The notes beneath the pieces are model-generated. The model did not search any database and was not told the DNA's origin. It saw only the letters and a list, made by a program, of their open reading frames with translations. From a virus, in the IMG/VR virus record IMGVR_UViG_3300031237_000230, positions 1 through 28,132 of that record: a stretch of 28,132 nucleotides of DNA; one strand, 5' to 3'. This document shows positions 6,748 through 14,663 of this stretch, piece after piece (within the stretch, counting starts at the first letter, position 1; each line of letters begins with the position of its first letter). Position numbers and translations under genes: made by a program.

Positions 6748-7239
6748 ATGGTCGACCTGAAATTGCTCGGCGTCGCCGAGCTCCTGCTACTGCACGCAAG
6801 TGTTCTGGACGAACTCCGGGCGCGCGGTGTCGTCCGGAGCTCGAATGGGCCAGCCGGCGACTACGCCGAGCTCCTCTTCAGCCGCGCCTTTGGTTGGAAT
6901 CTCGTGAACAACTCCTCCGCCGGCTTCGACGCGACGGATGCAGAAGGCACGCGGTACCAGATCAAATGCCGCCGGCTCACAGCTCACAACGGCTCTCGGC
7001 AGTTGTCAGCGATTCGGCGGCTAACCTCACGCCCGTTCGACGTTCTCGCAGCTGTCCTGCTCGACGAGCAGTTTCGCGTGACGCGGGGCGCGCTCATCCC
7101 CGTTGATGTCGTTACGAAGGAGGCGAGGTTCACCGAACACACGAACAGCTCCCGCTTCATGCTCCGAGACACGGTGTGGCGCCTCGACGGGGTGCAGGAC
7201 GTGACGGCCAAGCTGAAGGCCGCCGAGGGCGAGATGTAG
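6748..7239 (+). CDS. DUF6998-like putative PD-(D/E)XK nuclease-fold protein
   Basis: This 163-residue protein carries the order of motifs seen in small PD-(D/E)XK nuclease-like proteins: GDYAELLFSRAFGW (about 37-50, Glu in the first helix), GFDATDAEGTRYQIKCRR (about 59-76, Asp followed by QxK), and a later segment VLAAVLLDEQFRV. The arrangement resembles DUF6998. Whether it cuts DNA is not shown; the Gln in place of Glu in the QIK motif is a common variant of this fold. It follows the 291-aa gene by 15 nt and probably shares its promoter. Its end is only 15 nt from the convergent stop at 7255. It could act as an endonuclease cargo gene, or be a substrate-binding, inactive relative. Confidence 0.65.
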   Translation: MVDLKLLGVAELLLLHASVLDELRARGVVRSSNGPAGDYAELLFSRAFGWNLVNNSSAGFDATDAEGTRYQIKCRRLTAHNGSRQLSAIRRLTSRPFDVLAAVLLDEQFRVTRGALIPVDVVTKEARFTEHTNSSRFMLRDTVWRLDGVQDVTAKLKAAEGEM

Positions 7240-7254
7240 GTTGTCCACGTTGGG

Positions 7255-7803
7255 TCACGCGGCGCGCCCCCGCGACACCAAGCCGTAGTGCGCCGCCAGC
7301 ACGCTGAGGGCCGCGACCAACATCCCCTGCGCCTGCGTCGCCGGCACCGTCCGGCCACCCCAGCCCTGCCGCATCGCCCATTCCCTGACTGAGCATTCCA
7401 GGCCGACGACATGCCAGACGCAGCTCCCGGCGGCGCTGTCGGAGCCGCCAAGAACCTCCATGGCGGATGCCACCCTGTCCCTGGCTGCGATCTGCTGTTC
7501 CGTGATGCAGTCGCCTCCGCCACCCACGATCCGAATCAGCGGCATGGCGCGCAGGCCGTCCAGCATCGCGGACCGGAACTGACGCCGGAAGATCCCGCCC
7601 GCCTCGAACATCTCGGCGGTGATGGTCCCGTTGGCTTGCATGGCACCCAGCGTATCCACGGCACGGCGATGGGCGACCGGCACGCCCGTCTCCGGATCCG
7701 CGGAGCGGATGGCTTCACCGAAGCCGCCATGTTGGAGCCGCCACTTCGAGGGCCCCATCGATTCCTTCTGCTTCGTGGTCTTCGCCTTCCGCTTACCGGC
7801 CAT
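7255..7803 (-). CDS. DUF6456-like conserved phage protein
   Basis: This 182-residue protein starts at ATG 7803, backed by AGGAG seven nt upstream and an 11-nt overlap with the previous gene; longer in-frame readings are Arg/Pro-rich and unlikely. A basic Lys-rich N-terminus (about 1-20) is followed by a helical region (HRRAVDTLGAMQANG, FRRQFRSAMLDGLRAMPLIR). The C-terminal part (about 130-178: VWHVVGLECSVREWAMRQGW, then LVAALSVLAAHYGL) looks like DUF6456, a helical domain also found on SciP-like regulators. A DNA-binding or regulatory role is inferred only. It lies between the replication gene and the cargo cassette and is the last leftward gene before the strand switch. Confidence 0.65.
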   Translation of the reverse strand: MAGKRKAKTTKQKESMGPSKWRLQHGGFGEAIRSADPETGVPVAHRRAVDTLGAMQANGTITAEMFEAGGIFRRQFRSAMLDGLRAMPLIRIVGGGGDCITEQQIAARDRVASAMEVLGGSDSAAGSCVWHVVGLECSVREWAMRQGWGGRTVPATQAQGMLVAALSVLAAHYGLVSRGRAA

Positions 7804-8023
7804 GAGTCTTCTCCTGCTGCCGTGGCCCCCAGCGGCGCACGGCTTCGTTCTGAATTGCCCGGCGCAGCCAGGGATCGGTGATGTCCTCGAGGTGCAGCGA
7901 GACGACGCCCTGCTGCTGCCAGACACGGCGGCGCAGCATTTCCATCTCGGGCGTGGTAGTGGCGCTGCAGGTGCCGCGGTCGAGGCAGGAGCGCGGCAGG
8001 CGGGGCGAGCCAGGGAGTGCCAT
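7793..8023 (-). CDS. Hypothetical protein (76 aa)
   Basis: This small protein has the segment LRRRVWQQQGVVSLHLEDIT followed by DPWLRRAIQNEAVRRWG, a pattern I associate with short conserved proteins of alphaproteobacterial phages; no function is known to me. The ATG at 8023 has a G-run (GGGGGG) about 9 nt upstream. Its 3' end overlaps the next gene by 11 nt, supporting coupled translation. Two N-terminal Cys-free prolines and a basic first 20 residues give no clear signal peptide. It is the first gene downstream of the AT-rich interval at 8024-8228. Confidence 0.6.
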   Translation of the reverse strand: MALPGSPRLPRSCLDRGTCSATTTPEMEMLRRRVWQQQGVVSLHLEDITDPWLRRAIQNEAVRRWGPRQQEKTHGR

Positions 8024-8228
8024 CTACACAATCCCCCCAGCGGTCACACAACTCCCGGCTATCCTATTGATATATATATTTTTGTTATTTTTGTTATTAT
8101 GTACTGTGAGGTGTTGTCCTGCTCCCACGCGTGTGTGGGGCGAGGCGTCCCCTTCGTGCCCGCGCACGAAATAACAAAATTCACAAAAGCCTGATTTCAG
8201 TGGCTTAGCGGGGGTGGTCGGGATTTTG
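8024..8228. other. AT-rich, repeat-bearing intergenic region (origin- or operator-like)
   Basis: In a GC-rich neighbourhood this interval has a stretch (about 8061-8105) of nearly pure A/T with TATATATAT. The 10-mer TTTTGTTATT occurs at 8080-8089 and 8089-8098, inverted at 8170-8179, and again at 8224-8233 where it covers the stop codon of the primase gene. A 7-bp stem TTCGTGC/GCACGAA with a CCGC loop lies at 8153-8170, next to the inverted copy, and CCCAC/GTGGG can pair around 8125-8140. Its place next to the primase-helicase gene fits a phage replication origin, a promoter with operators, or both. Confidence 0.45.
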
Positions 8229-10637
8229 TTATTCATCGCCCTCGGCCTCCTCGGCTGGCGCATCGCCTGGCGGCGGCACCAGAACATAGCGGGAGCCAGC
8301 CGGGCGGCCGGGACCGCCGGACGCGGGCGCCGCGGTTTCGATGACCGCACCGTTTGTCACCAGCGCTTCGATCACCTCGCCGAATTCCCGCGCGGTGAGC
8401 TTCAGCCCCTTGTGGAACATGTCGCGCCGGCTGCACGGGCCGTGGTTGCCGATGATGTTGATGGCCTTGTTCAGGCGCTTCTCGAACTCGCTATCCGCCA
8501 GGAAGCGCTGCGCGTCGCGCAGCACGGTCCTCGTGCAGTGCTCGGCCAGCGCCCACCCCCAGGCCACATCTGCCTCGGCAACCCGCGGATGCGCCGGATC
8601 GCGGCTGATCGCGCAGATCAGCGCCAGCTTGCTGGCGTTCTCGCCCAGGCGGTTGACGATGGCGGCCTGCGGCGTGCCGGCCACCTTCTTTGCCCAGACG
8701 TCCTCCTCGGCCAGCTTGCGGTCGTGCATCGCCTCTGCCCCTGCCGTCATGGGGACGGTGTGGGGCGTCGCCTCCTCGGTCGCGGACATCGGCACGACAT
8801 GCACATCCGGCAGGTTCCCTGGTGGAGGCGGGTCGCCTGCACCCCGGGTGATCGCCTTCAGCGCATCGAGCAAGGCGGGCGGCGGGGCGATGATACCTGC
8901 ATTCGGATTCCGGTCCGGCCGATCCGTGTCGGTGACGAAGACCAGGAAGCGTGCGAGCGAGCCGTCCATAATCGCGCCGCCTTCCAGCGCCTTCCAGAAG
9001 GTGGAGGGCGTGGTGGTGCCGAAGAAGCAGACGCAGGGCTGGTGGATGTCGACGCGCGGCGCGTCCTTTTTGTTCGCATATTCGGTGCCGCGGTAGATGC
9101 CCTTCGCCCTGCTGTAGAGCTTCATCAGCTCGGACCAAATTTCGGCTTTGTGCGCAGGCGCCCTGCCGCCCGTGACGGTGGCGAGGAACAGGCCGAATTC
9201 GTCGATCTGGAAAAGCCGGGCAGGATGCTGCTCCAATGCGGACAGCATGCCGCGGCCGGAGGCCAGATTCTCGCCGCCGAGGTATCGGTCGAGCTTGGCC
9301 AGGTCGAAGCAGCGCCGAATCACCTCCGGCGCGTGATCCTTGCCGCCGCCGCTTTCCGCCACGGCGGCGATGTACACGTTGGTCCGCAGATCGGTGCGGG
9401 TGCGATACTGGCGGCCGGCCAGCGCGCCGACGGCACAGATGGCAGCGCCGAGGGCGAGGAATGGCTGAGGCCGCAGCGCGGATCCGACGCACTCGTCCAC
9501 CAGCATCTGCAACACGCCGCCGGGCTGCAGGATGGTGTCCGGCACGGGGAGCGGCGCAGCCTGCTGTTTCGCCCGGCTGGCGTCGAGCTTCGCCAGCAGC
9601 GCCGCAGCGGGATGGATGTCCGCGGCGGCGGTCGGCGGCGTCGCATCCGTCCTGGCCAGCATCGCCGCTGCAGGATGCGGCTGCACGGCGCGTTCGGCGG
9701 CTGCAGCGTTCAGGGTGATCTCGGGTGGTGGGACCCATCCGCGGTCTATTGCCCAGCCGTAGATGCTGCCAGCGCCGATGCTGTGCGGCCGAAGCTTGGC
9801 CCAGCGGCGCTCCGCGGTGTCCGATTTGCCCGAGCCACCGGATTTGCCGCTCGACTTCGACCAGTCGAGCCAGAGGTCGCGCCCTTCCTCACCCAGCGCC
9901 GCCTTGATGGCGTTGCCCATCGTGATCCACGAGGCGCCGTCGAGATCCTCGTTTGGGAGATAGGCCAGCGCTGCCTTCACCGCCTCGAGGGTGCCGCGCG
10001 GATCGGACGGGCCGCGCCAGGCGGCGCTGTCGGACGGAAGATGGAGAGAGCGCGGACGCAGCTCGGGTGGGATCAGCGCATGGGCGCGATCGAGCCAGGC
10101 CATGGCCGCCGCCTCGTCCAGCATGGGCAGCTGCGCGAGCGGGGTGTCGAGCAGGGTGTCCTCAGGCCAGACGTAAGGCTGCCCGGTGTCGGGGTGCACG
10201 GCATGCGCCACGAACTGCTGGCCGCGCGCCAGGACCTCAAGCGGCAGGCGCTTGCGGCCAGCGAAGGGCGTAGCGGCGCGATAGACCAGCAGCCGCTTCG
10301 GGGCGCGGCCGATGCGCAGGCAAGGCGTGTCGCCCAGCATGGACGTGGCGAGCTCGGCGATCTGGATGGCCAGCGCGCCGTCCAGGATATCGATGTCGAT
10401 GCCAACCAACGCGCCGGTGGCGATGCCCACGCCGCATCCGGGCCAGCGGCGCCAGATGTCCACCTCGAAGGGCTTCGTCGGCCGGTCGCAATGCCGGGTC
10501 CAGTCGGGATAGGGCGACCATTCCCCGCCCGTGAACCGCCCCGGCACCTTGGTGCCCGGCATGATGGGGATGACCGAATAGCCGTTGTCGACCAGGCGCT
10601 CACCGTAGTCCGCCATGAAGGAGGGGGCGTCCGTCAT
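8229..10637 (-). CDS. Phage primase-polymerase / DUF3987-like helicase fusion
   Basis: This 802-residue replication protein has three parts. An N-terminal primase-polymerase domain (about 5-190) shows the catalytic pair D81/D83 in VGIDIDILDG. A PriCT-2-like helical domain follows (about 215-300: LEAVKAALAYLPNEDLDGAS, then WITMGNAIKAAL). The C-terminal P-loop part (about 375-790) has a Walker A-like ESGGGKDH (428-435) and Walker B RLFQIDEFG (474-482), as in DUF3987 proteins. Together these would prime and unwind phage DNA. The linker carries an imperfect internal repeat (HPAAAMLARTDA at 321-332, HPAAALLAKLDA at 342-353). ATG at 10637 overlaps the previous stop (ATGA). The AT-rich repeat region starts right at its stop codon. 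Confidence 0.88.
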   Translation of the reverse strand: MTDAPSFMADYGERLVDNGYSVIPIMPGTKVPGRFTGGEWSPYPDWTRHCDRPTKPFEVDIWRRWPGCGVGIATGALVGIDIDILDGALAIQIAELATSMLGDTPCLRIGRAPKRLLVYRAATPFAGRKRLPLEVLARGQQFVAHAVHPDTGQPYVWPEDTLLDTPLAQLPMLDEAAAMAWLDRAHALIPPELRPRSLHLPSDSAAWRGPSDPRGTLEAVKAALAYLPNEDLDGASWITMGNAIKAALGEEGRDLWLDWSKSSGKSGGSGKSDTAERRWAKLRPHSIGAGSIYGWAIDRGWVPPPEITLNAAAAERAVQPHPAAAMLARTDATPPTAAADIHPAAALLAKLDASRAKQQAAPLPVPDTILQPGGVLQMLVDECVGSALRPQPFLALGAAICAVGALAGRQYRTRTDLRTNVYIAAVAESGGGKDHAPEVIRRCFDLAKLDRYLGGENLASGRGMLSALEQHPARLFQIDEFGLFLATVTGGRAPAHKAEIWSELMKLYSRAKGIYRGTEYANKKDAPRVDIHQPCVCFFGTTTPSTFWKALEGGAIMDGSLARFLVFVTDTDRPDRNPNAGIIAPPPALLDALKAITRGAGDPPPPGNLPDVHVVPMSATEEATPHTVPMTAGAEAMHDRKLAEEDVWAKKVAGTPQAAIVNRLGENASKLALICAISRDPAHPRVAEADVAWGWALAEHCTRTVLRDAQRFLADSEFEKRLNKAINIIGNHGPCSRRDMFHKGLKLTAREFGEVIEALVTNGAVIETAAPASGGPGRPAGSRYVLVPPPGDAPAEEAEGDE

Positions 10638-11035
10638 TCGCTGCCACGCTCCTGTGCGGCGATGGCTGCGTCGCAGGCACGCTCCAGGCGCAAAATTTCA
10701 GGATAGAGCGCCGCAATCTGCTCAGCAGCGCGCTGGAGCGCCTGTCGCGCCCTCTCCAATTCGGCGTGGATCCCGCGCGCGGGACCGCGAATGTTGGCCG
10801 CGAGTTCGCCGACATGATGGGCCGACCTGGCCCAGGGCGGTTGCTTGGCGCGTGGGCGATACGGCTTGCGCGGAGCCGGAGCACTTTTGGTCGCGAGGCC
10901 GGCCCGGACCTTTTCGATGTCCCAGGCGCCATTCGGCTCCCGCGCGATGCGTCCAGCGCGTTCGGCGTTTTGGATGGCTGTGTGCGAGAGTCCGAGGCGA
11001 CGCGCGACCTCTCGGGCCGAGGTGACGCCGCTCAT
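10634..11035 (-). CDS. HTH protein sharing the terminase-small-subunit DNA-binding domain
   Basis: This 133-residue protein begins MSGVTSAREVARRLGLSHTA and continues REPNGAWDIEKVRAGL, matching the HTH of the small terminase at 276-791 over about 43 residues with roughly two thirds identity by eye. A basic Pro/Lys-rich linker (about 48-65) precedes a C-terminal coiled-coil-like helix (about 80-128, ELERARQALQRAAEQIAALY). The ATG at 11035 overlaps the previous stop as ATGA, and its own stop overlaps the primase start in the same way. It could be a regulator, a replication-initiation accessory protein, or a terminase small-subunit paralogue; its place directly before the primase gene favours a replication role. 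Confidence 0.7.
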   Translation of the reverse strand: MSGVTSAREVARRLGLSHTAIQNAERAGRIAREPNGAWDIEKVRAGLATKSAPAPRKPYRPRAKQPPWARSAHHVGELAANIRGPARGIHAELERARQALQRAAEQIAALYPEILRLERACDAAIAAQERGSE

Positions 11036-11385
11036 GGCCGGCCACCAGCAGCAAGCGGCGGCGCCGGATGCCGTCCTGCATCCAGCCGGCGAGCGAGCTC
11101 GTCCTGGTAGGCAGTGATGATCACCTCCAGCAGCGTCAGCCATTCCGCTTCGGTCAGCACCGCGAGATCGGTCTTGCCGATGCTCTCGAGGTACTCGCCC
11201 GCCATGGGGCTGGCCGCCGCGATGGCGGCAATCTCATGTTCGTCGGGATCAACCACGCCCCACCTCCGGCAGAGCGCGCTCATGCAGCGCATGGAACAGG
11301 CCGGCAGCGGCTCCGAGGTTCGCACACGCGGATCGAACCAGCCAAAGCCGCGAGCGGTGCGGAGACGACATCCGGCGCATCTCAC
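11032..11385 (-). CDS. DUF6511 domain-containing protein
   Basis: This 117-residue protein has the layout of DUF6511 proteins: an N-terminal CxxC (C3, C6), the segment ARGFGWFDPRVRTSE, a second cysteine group (ACSMRC), then a helical tail VVDPDEHEIAAIAAASPMAG, followed by LTEAEWLTLLEVIITAYQDE. The cysteines probably bind a zinc ion. The family is found in phage replication/recombination operons, but its role is not known to me. The start is GTG at 11385, fixed by a GTGA overlap with the helicase stop; an ATG at 11380 is in another frame. Its stop overlaps the next start (ATGA). Confidence 0.75.
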   Translation of the reverse strand: MRCAGCRLRTARGFGWFDPRVRTSEPLPACSMRCMSALCRRWGVVDPDEHEIAAIAAASPMAGEYLESIGKTDLAVLTEAEWLTLLEVIITAYQDELARRLDAGRHPAPPLAAGGRP

Positions 11386-12965
11386 ACGAACCTCGCGGCG
11401 GCGATCTCGGTGTACTGGCCCGCGGGCCGCACCTGGATCGCGATCGGTCGCCGCAGATGGTCGAGCTGTTCGAGCGCCTCATCCACCGTCGCCGGGGGCG
11501 GCAGAATGCCGGCACGCCGCCGCCACCAATCCACCGCCTTGTCCCGCGGGAAGCCGGTGTGCTCGAAGCAGACCCATTCGCTGTGCCTCGCCAGACCGCA
11601 TTCGTAGGTGACGCGGAGCGAGGCCGGCTTGCCGGGCTTGTCGTGGCGCGCATAGGTGATGCCGGTCACGTCGCACCACGCCGCCTGGATCTGCGTCGAG
11701 AGCAGCGCGTTCGAGGCCGCCTGCGGCGCCACCTTTACGACTGGCGGCGGGAACTCGTGGTCGCATTCAATGCAGTGACGCGCGCTGGCGTGGTTGATGG
11801 TTTGGCATTCCGGGCAGACCTTGATCGGTGCCTCGCCGTCCCCGGCGGGTTCCTTCTTTCGACCATCCACCGTGTCGATCGGGCCGTGCCGGGCGGTGTT
11901 GCCGGCGAAGTCCAGGACCAGGCAGTCATCCTTGCCTTCGGCGAGGCGCGTGCCGCGGCCGACCATCTGGACGTACAGACCGACGCTCTTCGTGGGGCGC
12001 AGCAGCGCAATGAGATCGGTGCCGGGCGCGTCGAAACCGGTGGTGAGCACATTGGCGTTGGTGACGCAGCGCAGCCGCCCCGCCTTGAAGGCCGCCAGGA
12101 TTCCGTCCCGCTCGGGGCCGGGCGTGTCGCCGGTCACGGTCTCGGCGGAGATGCCATGCTCGCGGATGGCATCACGAACGTGGCGCGCATGGGCCACGCC
12201 GGAGCAGAACACCAACCAGGAGCCGCGGCCCTCGCCGTGCTGGACGATTTCGCCGACCGCAGCGCGCGTGACCTCGTCGCGGTCCACTGCCGCCTCGAGG
12301 TCCTTGGCAATGAACTCCCCGCCGCGGGTGCCGACGCCGCCGACGTCTAGCTGCGTCGAGGTCTGCTTGGGGACGACCGGGCAGAGATAGCCCTGCTGGA
12401 TCATCTCCAGCACCGGCACCTGGAAGGCGATGTCGGTGAAGAGGCGATCCTTCCCCTCGTGCAGCATGCCGCTGTCGAGCCGATAGGGCGTGGCCGTGAA
12501 GCCGACGACCTTCAGCAAGCCCGCGTTGATCTCGTTCAGCTGGGCGAGGAAGGAGCGGTACATGCCGCTGTCGCCGCGACCGAGCAGGTGTGCTTCGTCG
12601 ATCAGCACCAGGTCGCAGCGCTGCACCTGCCGCGCGTGGCGATGGATGGACTGGATGCCGGCGAACAGGATCTGCGCATGGATGTCGCGGCGCGACAGCC
12701 CCGCCGAGTAGATGCCGGCCGGCGCCTCGGGCCAGGCGCGCAGCATGGCCATGAAGTTCTGCTGGATGAGCTCCTTCACGTGGGTGAGGATCAGCACCCG
12801 CGTGTCGCCATAGGCGGCGATCGCCTCGCGCGTGAAGCCCGCGATGCAGAGGCTCTTGCCCGTGCCGGTCGGCATGACGACCAGCGGATTGCCGCTGCTG
12901 GCCGAGAAGTAGTCGTAGAGCGCCTCGATGGCGGCGCGCTGGTACGGGCGGAGGGAGAGGGTCAT
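11382..12965 (-). CDS. SF2 DEAD/DEAH-box helicase with zinc-ribbon insert
   Basis: This 527-residue helicase has Walker A PTGTGKS (32-38), DEAH (123-126), motif III TAT (157-159) and motif VI QMVGRGTR (333-340), the pattern of UvrB/RecG/type III R-M-like SF2 enzymes. A CPEC (384-387) and a second CIEC pair (398-401) form a probable zinc ribbon after the helicase core; the last 120 residues are a family-specific tail. ATG at 12965 is chosen because of the ATGA overlap with the upstream nuclease gene; a longer reading upstream is antisense-like. Paired with a Cas4/AddB-like nuclease, an ssDNA-binding-like protein and a Sak4-like ATPase, it probably serves phage recombination-dependent replication. 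Confidence 0.9.
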   Translation of the reverse strand: MTLSLRPYQRAAIEALYDYFSASSGNPLVVMPTGTGKSLCIAGFTREAIAAYGDTRVLILTHVKELIQQNFMAMLRAWPEAPAGIYSAGLSRRDIHAQILFAGIQSIHRHARQVQRCDLVLIDEAHLLGRGDSGMYRSFLAQLNEINAGLLKVVGFTATPYRLDSGMLHEGKDRLFTDIAFQVPVLEMIQQGYLCPVVPKQTSTQLDVGGVGTRGGEFIAKDLEAAVDRDEVTRAAVGEIVQHGEGRGSWLVFCSGVAHARHVRDAIREHGISAETVTGDTPGPERDGILAAFKAGRLRCVTNANVLTTGFDAPGTDLIALLRPTKSVGLYVQMVGRGTRLAEGKDDCLVLDFAGNTARHGPIDTVDGRKKEPAGDGEAPIKVCPECQTINHASARHCIECDHEFPPPVVKVAPQAASNALLSTQIQAAWCDVTGITYARHDKPGKPASLRVTYECGLARHSEWVCFEHTGFPRDKAVDWWRRRAGILPPPATVDEALEQLDHLRRPIAIQVRPAGQYTEIAAARFV

Positions 12966-14062
12966 GCCGCCACCCCCATCGCCACGGCGTCGACCTTGCT
13001 GAGCCAGCGCCCGCCCGTCTCGCAGCCGGTGCAGATCAGCTCGGCGATGTGCGGCCCCTTGCCGGGCCCGACCCGATAGATCGTGGCGCGACAGATCCGG
13101 CACGGCAGGTGCGAGACGATGTCCGGCCGCGCCGCGGCGGGCACGCCGTCACGCCATTCACCGCCATCCGGCAGCCGATAGCTGACCCAATCCTCACCGG
13201 CGTCGATCTGCTCGGCGGCCACGAAATCCGGCAGGTAGAGATGCGCCGCGCAGCCTGCCTCCTGCTCGCACCGATCGAGCGGGACCGCGTGCCGGGCGCA
13301 ATGCCAGTCCCCACCCTGGGCGGGCGAGGCATGGAGGCAGGACCGGCAATGCCGCTCCGGTGCCGCGCCGGCATGGCAGACGGCGTGGTGGTCGCAGAAG
13401 CGGCACTGCCGCCACGCGGAATCCTGGCTGATGCGGGCCGGCGGCCGGGCCGCCCCGATGATGCGTTCGGCCTTGGCCAGGATGCGCAGCCCGGCCTCGG
13501 CGTCGTGCCGGATGCGCTCCTGGTAGAGCTCGTCCGTGTCCTTGCAGACCGCCAGGTAGAAGGCCCGATCGAGCCCGGCGAGCTGCATGTAAGCCTGCAT
13601 CTGCGCCCAGTGCAGCGGCTTGGACGCCGCCACGCCATCGGCCTTCAGCTTCGCGAACGACTTGGCGCTGTGGGTCTTGAACTCGCAGACGTGCCAGGTG
13701 GTCGGCGCCTCGGGCAGACCGATCGCCACCGCGTCCATGCTGCCGCCGAAGTGGCCGGAGGCATCGCGCAGGTTCCACTGCCGCCCCGTCGCGGGATCCA
13801 GGTCCAGGACGGTGACGCCGATGCGGCGCAGGTCGGCGACGAACCGCGCCTCGGCCAGATTGCCGGTGTCGAAAAGCCGCAGCAGCCGGCCAGCATGCCG
13901 GGCGCGCGTGGCCCAGCGGAACGAATACCAAATGGCGCGCTCGCATTCGGTGCCGATCAGCGAGGCGCCGAGATGCGCGCGATAGCCGTTATCCGCCACC
14001 GCCTCATAGGACGCGTAGATGGCGGTGACGGTGGGACATGCGGGCGGAGGAAGGGCAGCCAT
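12962..14062 (-). CDS. Cas4/AddB-like Fe-S PD-(D/E)XK exonuclease with C-terminal Cys-rich region
   Basis: This 366-residue protein shows a PD-(D/E)XK active site: E71 in a helix, D110 in FGGSMDAV, and E127-F-K129. It has one cysteine before the core (C40, in GTECERAIWYSF) and three after it in Cx2Cx5C spacing (C220, C223, C229), which is the arrangement that holds a 4Fe-4S cluster in Cas4 and AddB nucleases. More Cys pairs follow (C239/C242, then CRIC and CTGC near the C-terminus), likely zinc sites not seen in minimal Cas4. It is inferred to resect phage DNA ends. ATG at 14062 has AGGA upstream. A strong stem-loop separates it from the previous gene. No CRISPR array is nearby, so a role in adaptation is not supported. 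Confidence 0.85.
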   Translation of the reverse strand: MAALPPPACPTVTAIYASYEAVADNGYRAHLGASLIGTECERAIWYSFRWATRARHAGRLLRLFDTGNLAEARFVADLRRIGVTVLDLDPATGRQWNLRDASGHFGGSMDAVAIGLPEAPTTWHVCEFKTHSAKSFAKLKADGVAASKPLHWAQMQAYMQLAGLDRAFYLAVCKDTDELYQERIRHDAEAGLRILAKAERIIGAARPPARISQDSAWRQCRFCDHHAVCHAGAAPERHCRSCLHASPAQGGDWHCARHAVPLDRCEQEAGCAAHLYLPDFVAAEQIDAGEDWVSYRLPDGGEWRDGVPAAARPDIVSHLPCRICRATIYRVGPGKGPHIAELICTGCETGGRWLSKVDAVAMGVAA

Positions 14063-14088
14063 GACCTAATCCTGGTTCGAGGAAGGAA

Positions 14089-14115
14089 GGCCGGCAGGCG
14101 GGCGGCCTGCCGGCC
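14089..14115 (-). terminator. Strong 11-bp stem-loop between the DUF669 and nuclease genes
   Basis: GGCCGGCAGGC (14089-14099) and GCCTGCCGGCC (14105-14115) pair perfectly around a 5-nt loop. It begins 6 nt after the DUF669 stop on the minus strand, and TTCCTTCCT follows it. It resembles an imperfect intrinsic terminator or attenuator that would lower expression of the helicase/nuclease half relative to the SSB/ATPase half. Confidence 0.6.
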
Positions 14116-14120
14116 AGTGA

Positions 14121-14660
14121 TCAGGCATTGCGGCGCCAGGGCGGGGTCGCTGCCGCGCCGGTGCGTGCAGCGGGCGGAGGTGCCGCTGCGACCGGGCGGG
14201 GCCCCGGGGTGGCGGGCCGCGGTGCGGTGCCAGTGGCTGCACCGGCGTTGGCCGCGGAGTAGCCAGCCACCTTGTTCCGCGCCTCGCGGTGCACGCCGTA
14301 CTTGTCGGGACCGGCGGGCTCGACCTTCAGCGTCACGATCAGCGGCTTGAAGTGCAGCTGCTCGCTGTCGCTGACATGCACCTGGCCCACCGCGTGGCAG
14401 ATGGCGGACAGCGTGCGCTGCGCGATCTCCACCGTCTGCTCGTTGCGGTTCACCAGGTTCAGCTGGTCGAAGATCTTCCGGCGCGCGGAGGGACCTTCCA
14501 GCACCTCGAACACCAGCTTGAGCAACTGTCCGTCGCCGGCCTTGGTCGGCAGCATCTCGCTTTCGATCAGATGCGCGAGGTATTTGCCGGGCGGCAGTAC
14601 CTCCAGCGGGACGGCGGGGGCGACTTCGGTCGCGTCAAAGGTTCCATTGAGGGATGCCAT
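14121..14660 (-). CDS. DUF669 family protein (probable phage ssDNA-binding protein)
   Basis: This 179-residue protein has the DUF669 pattern: PPGKYLAHLIESEMLPTKAG, then LLKLVFEVLEGPSARRKIFD and QLNLVNRNEQTVEIAQRTL. The family sits beside phage recombinases and is regarded as an ssDNA-binding/OB-fold-like partner. The C-terminal 45 residues are Ala/Pro/Thr-rich, as in the disordered tails of SSBs, but end in Arg-Arg-Asn-Ala rather than the usual acidic tip. GGAG lies 7 nt before the ATG at 14660. It follows the Sak4-like ATPase gene by 3 nt, so the two are likely made together. Confidence 0.82.
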   Translation of the reverse strand: MASLNGTFDATEVAPAVPLEVLPPGKYLAHLIESEMLPTKAGDGQLLKLVFEVLEGPSARRKIFDQLNLVNRNEQTVEIAQRTLSAICHAVGQVHVSDSEQLHFKPLIVTLKVEPAGPDKYGVHREARNKVAGYSAANAGAATGTAPRPATPGPRPVAAAPPPAARTGAAATPPWRRNA

Positions 14661-14663
14661 GGG

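Noticed and set aside
2751-7239. Classical restriction-modification system made of the methylases and the PD-(D/E)XK-like gene
   Set aside because: The nuclease-like gene is on the other strand with its own control region, and ParB-methylase fusions are normally orphan phage enzymes; kept only as a hypothesis under the cassette finding.
8080-8233. TTTTGTTATT repeats as a CRISPR array
   Set aside because: Repeats are 10 nt, overlap or are inverted, and spacing is irregular, so they are not CRISPR; no cas1 or cas2 is present, and the Cas4-like nuclease belongs to the recombination operon.
8214-10706. Long plus-strand open frame antisense to the primase-helicase gene
   Set aside because: The minus strand carries recognisable primase and helicase motifs and proper overlaps with its neighbours; the plus-strand reading is Arg/Gly-rich without motifs, as expected for antisense of GC-rich genes.
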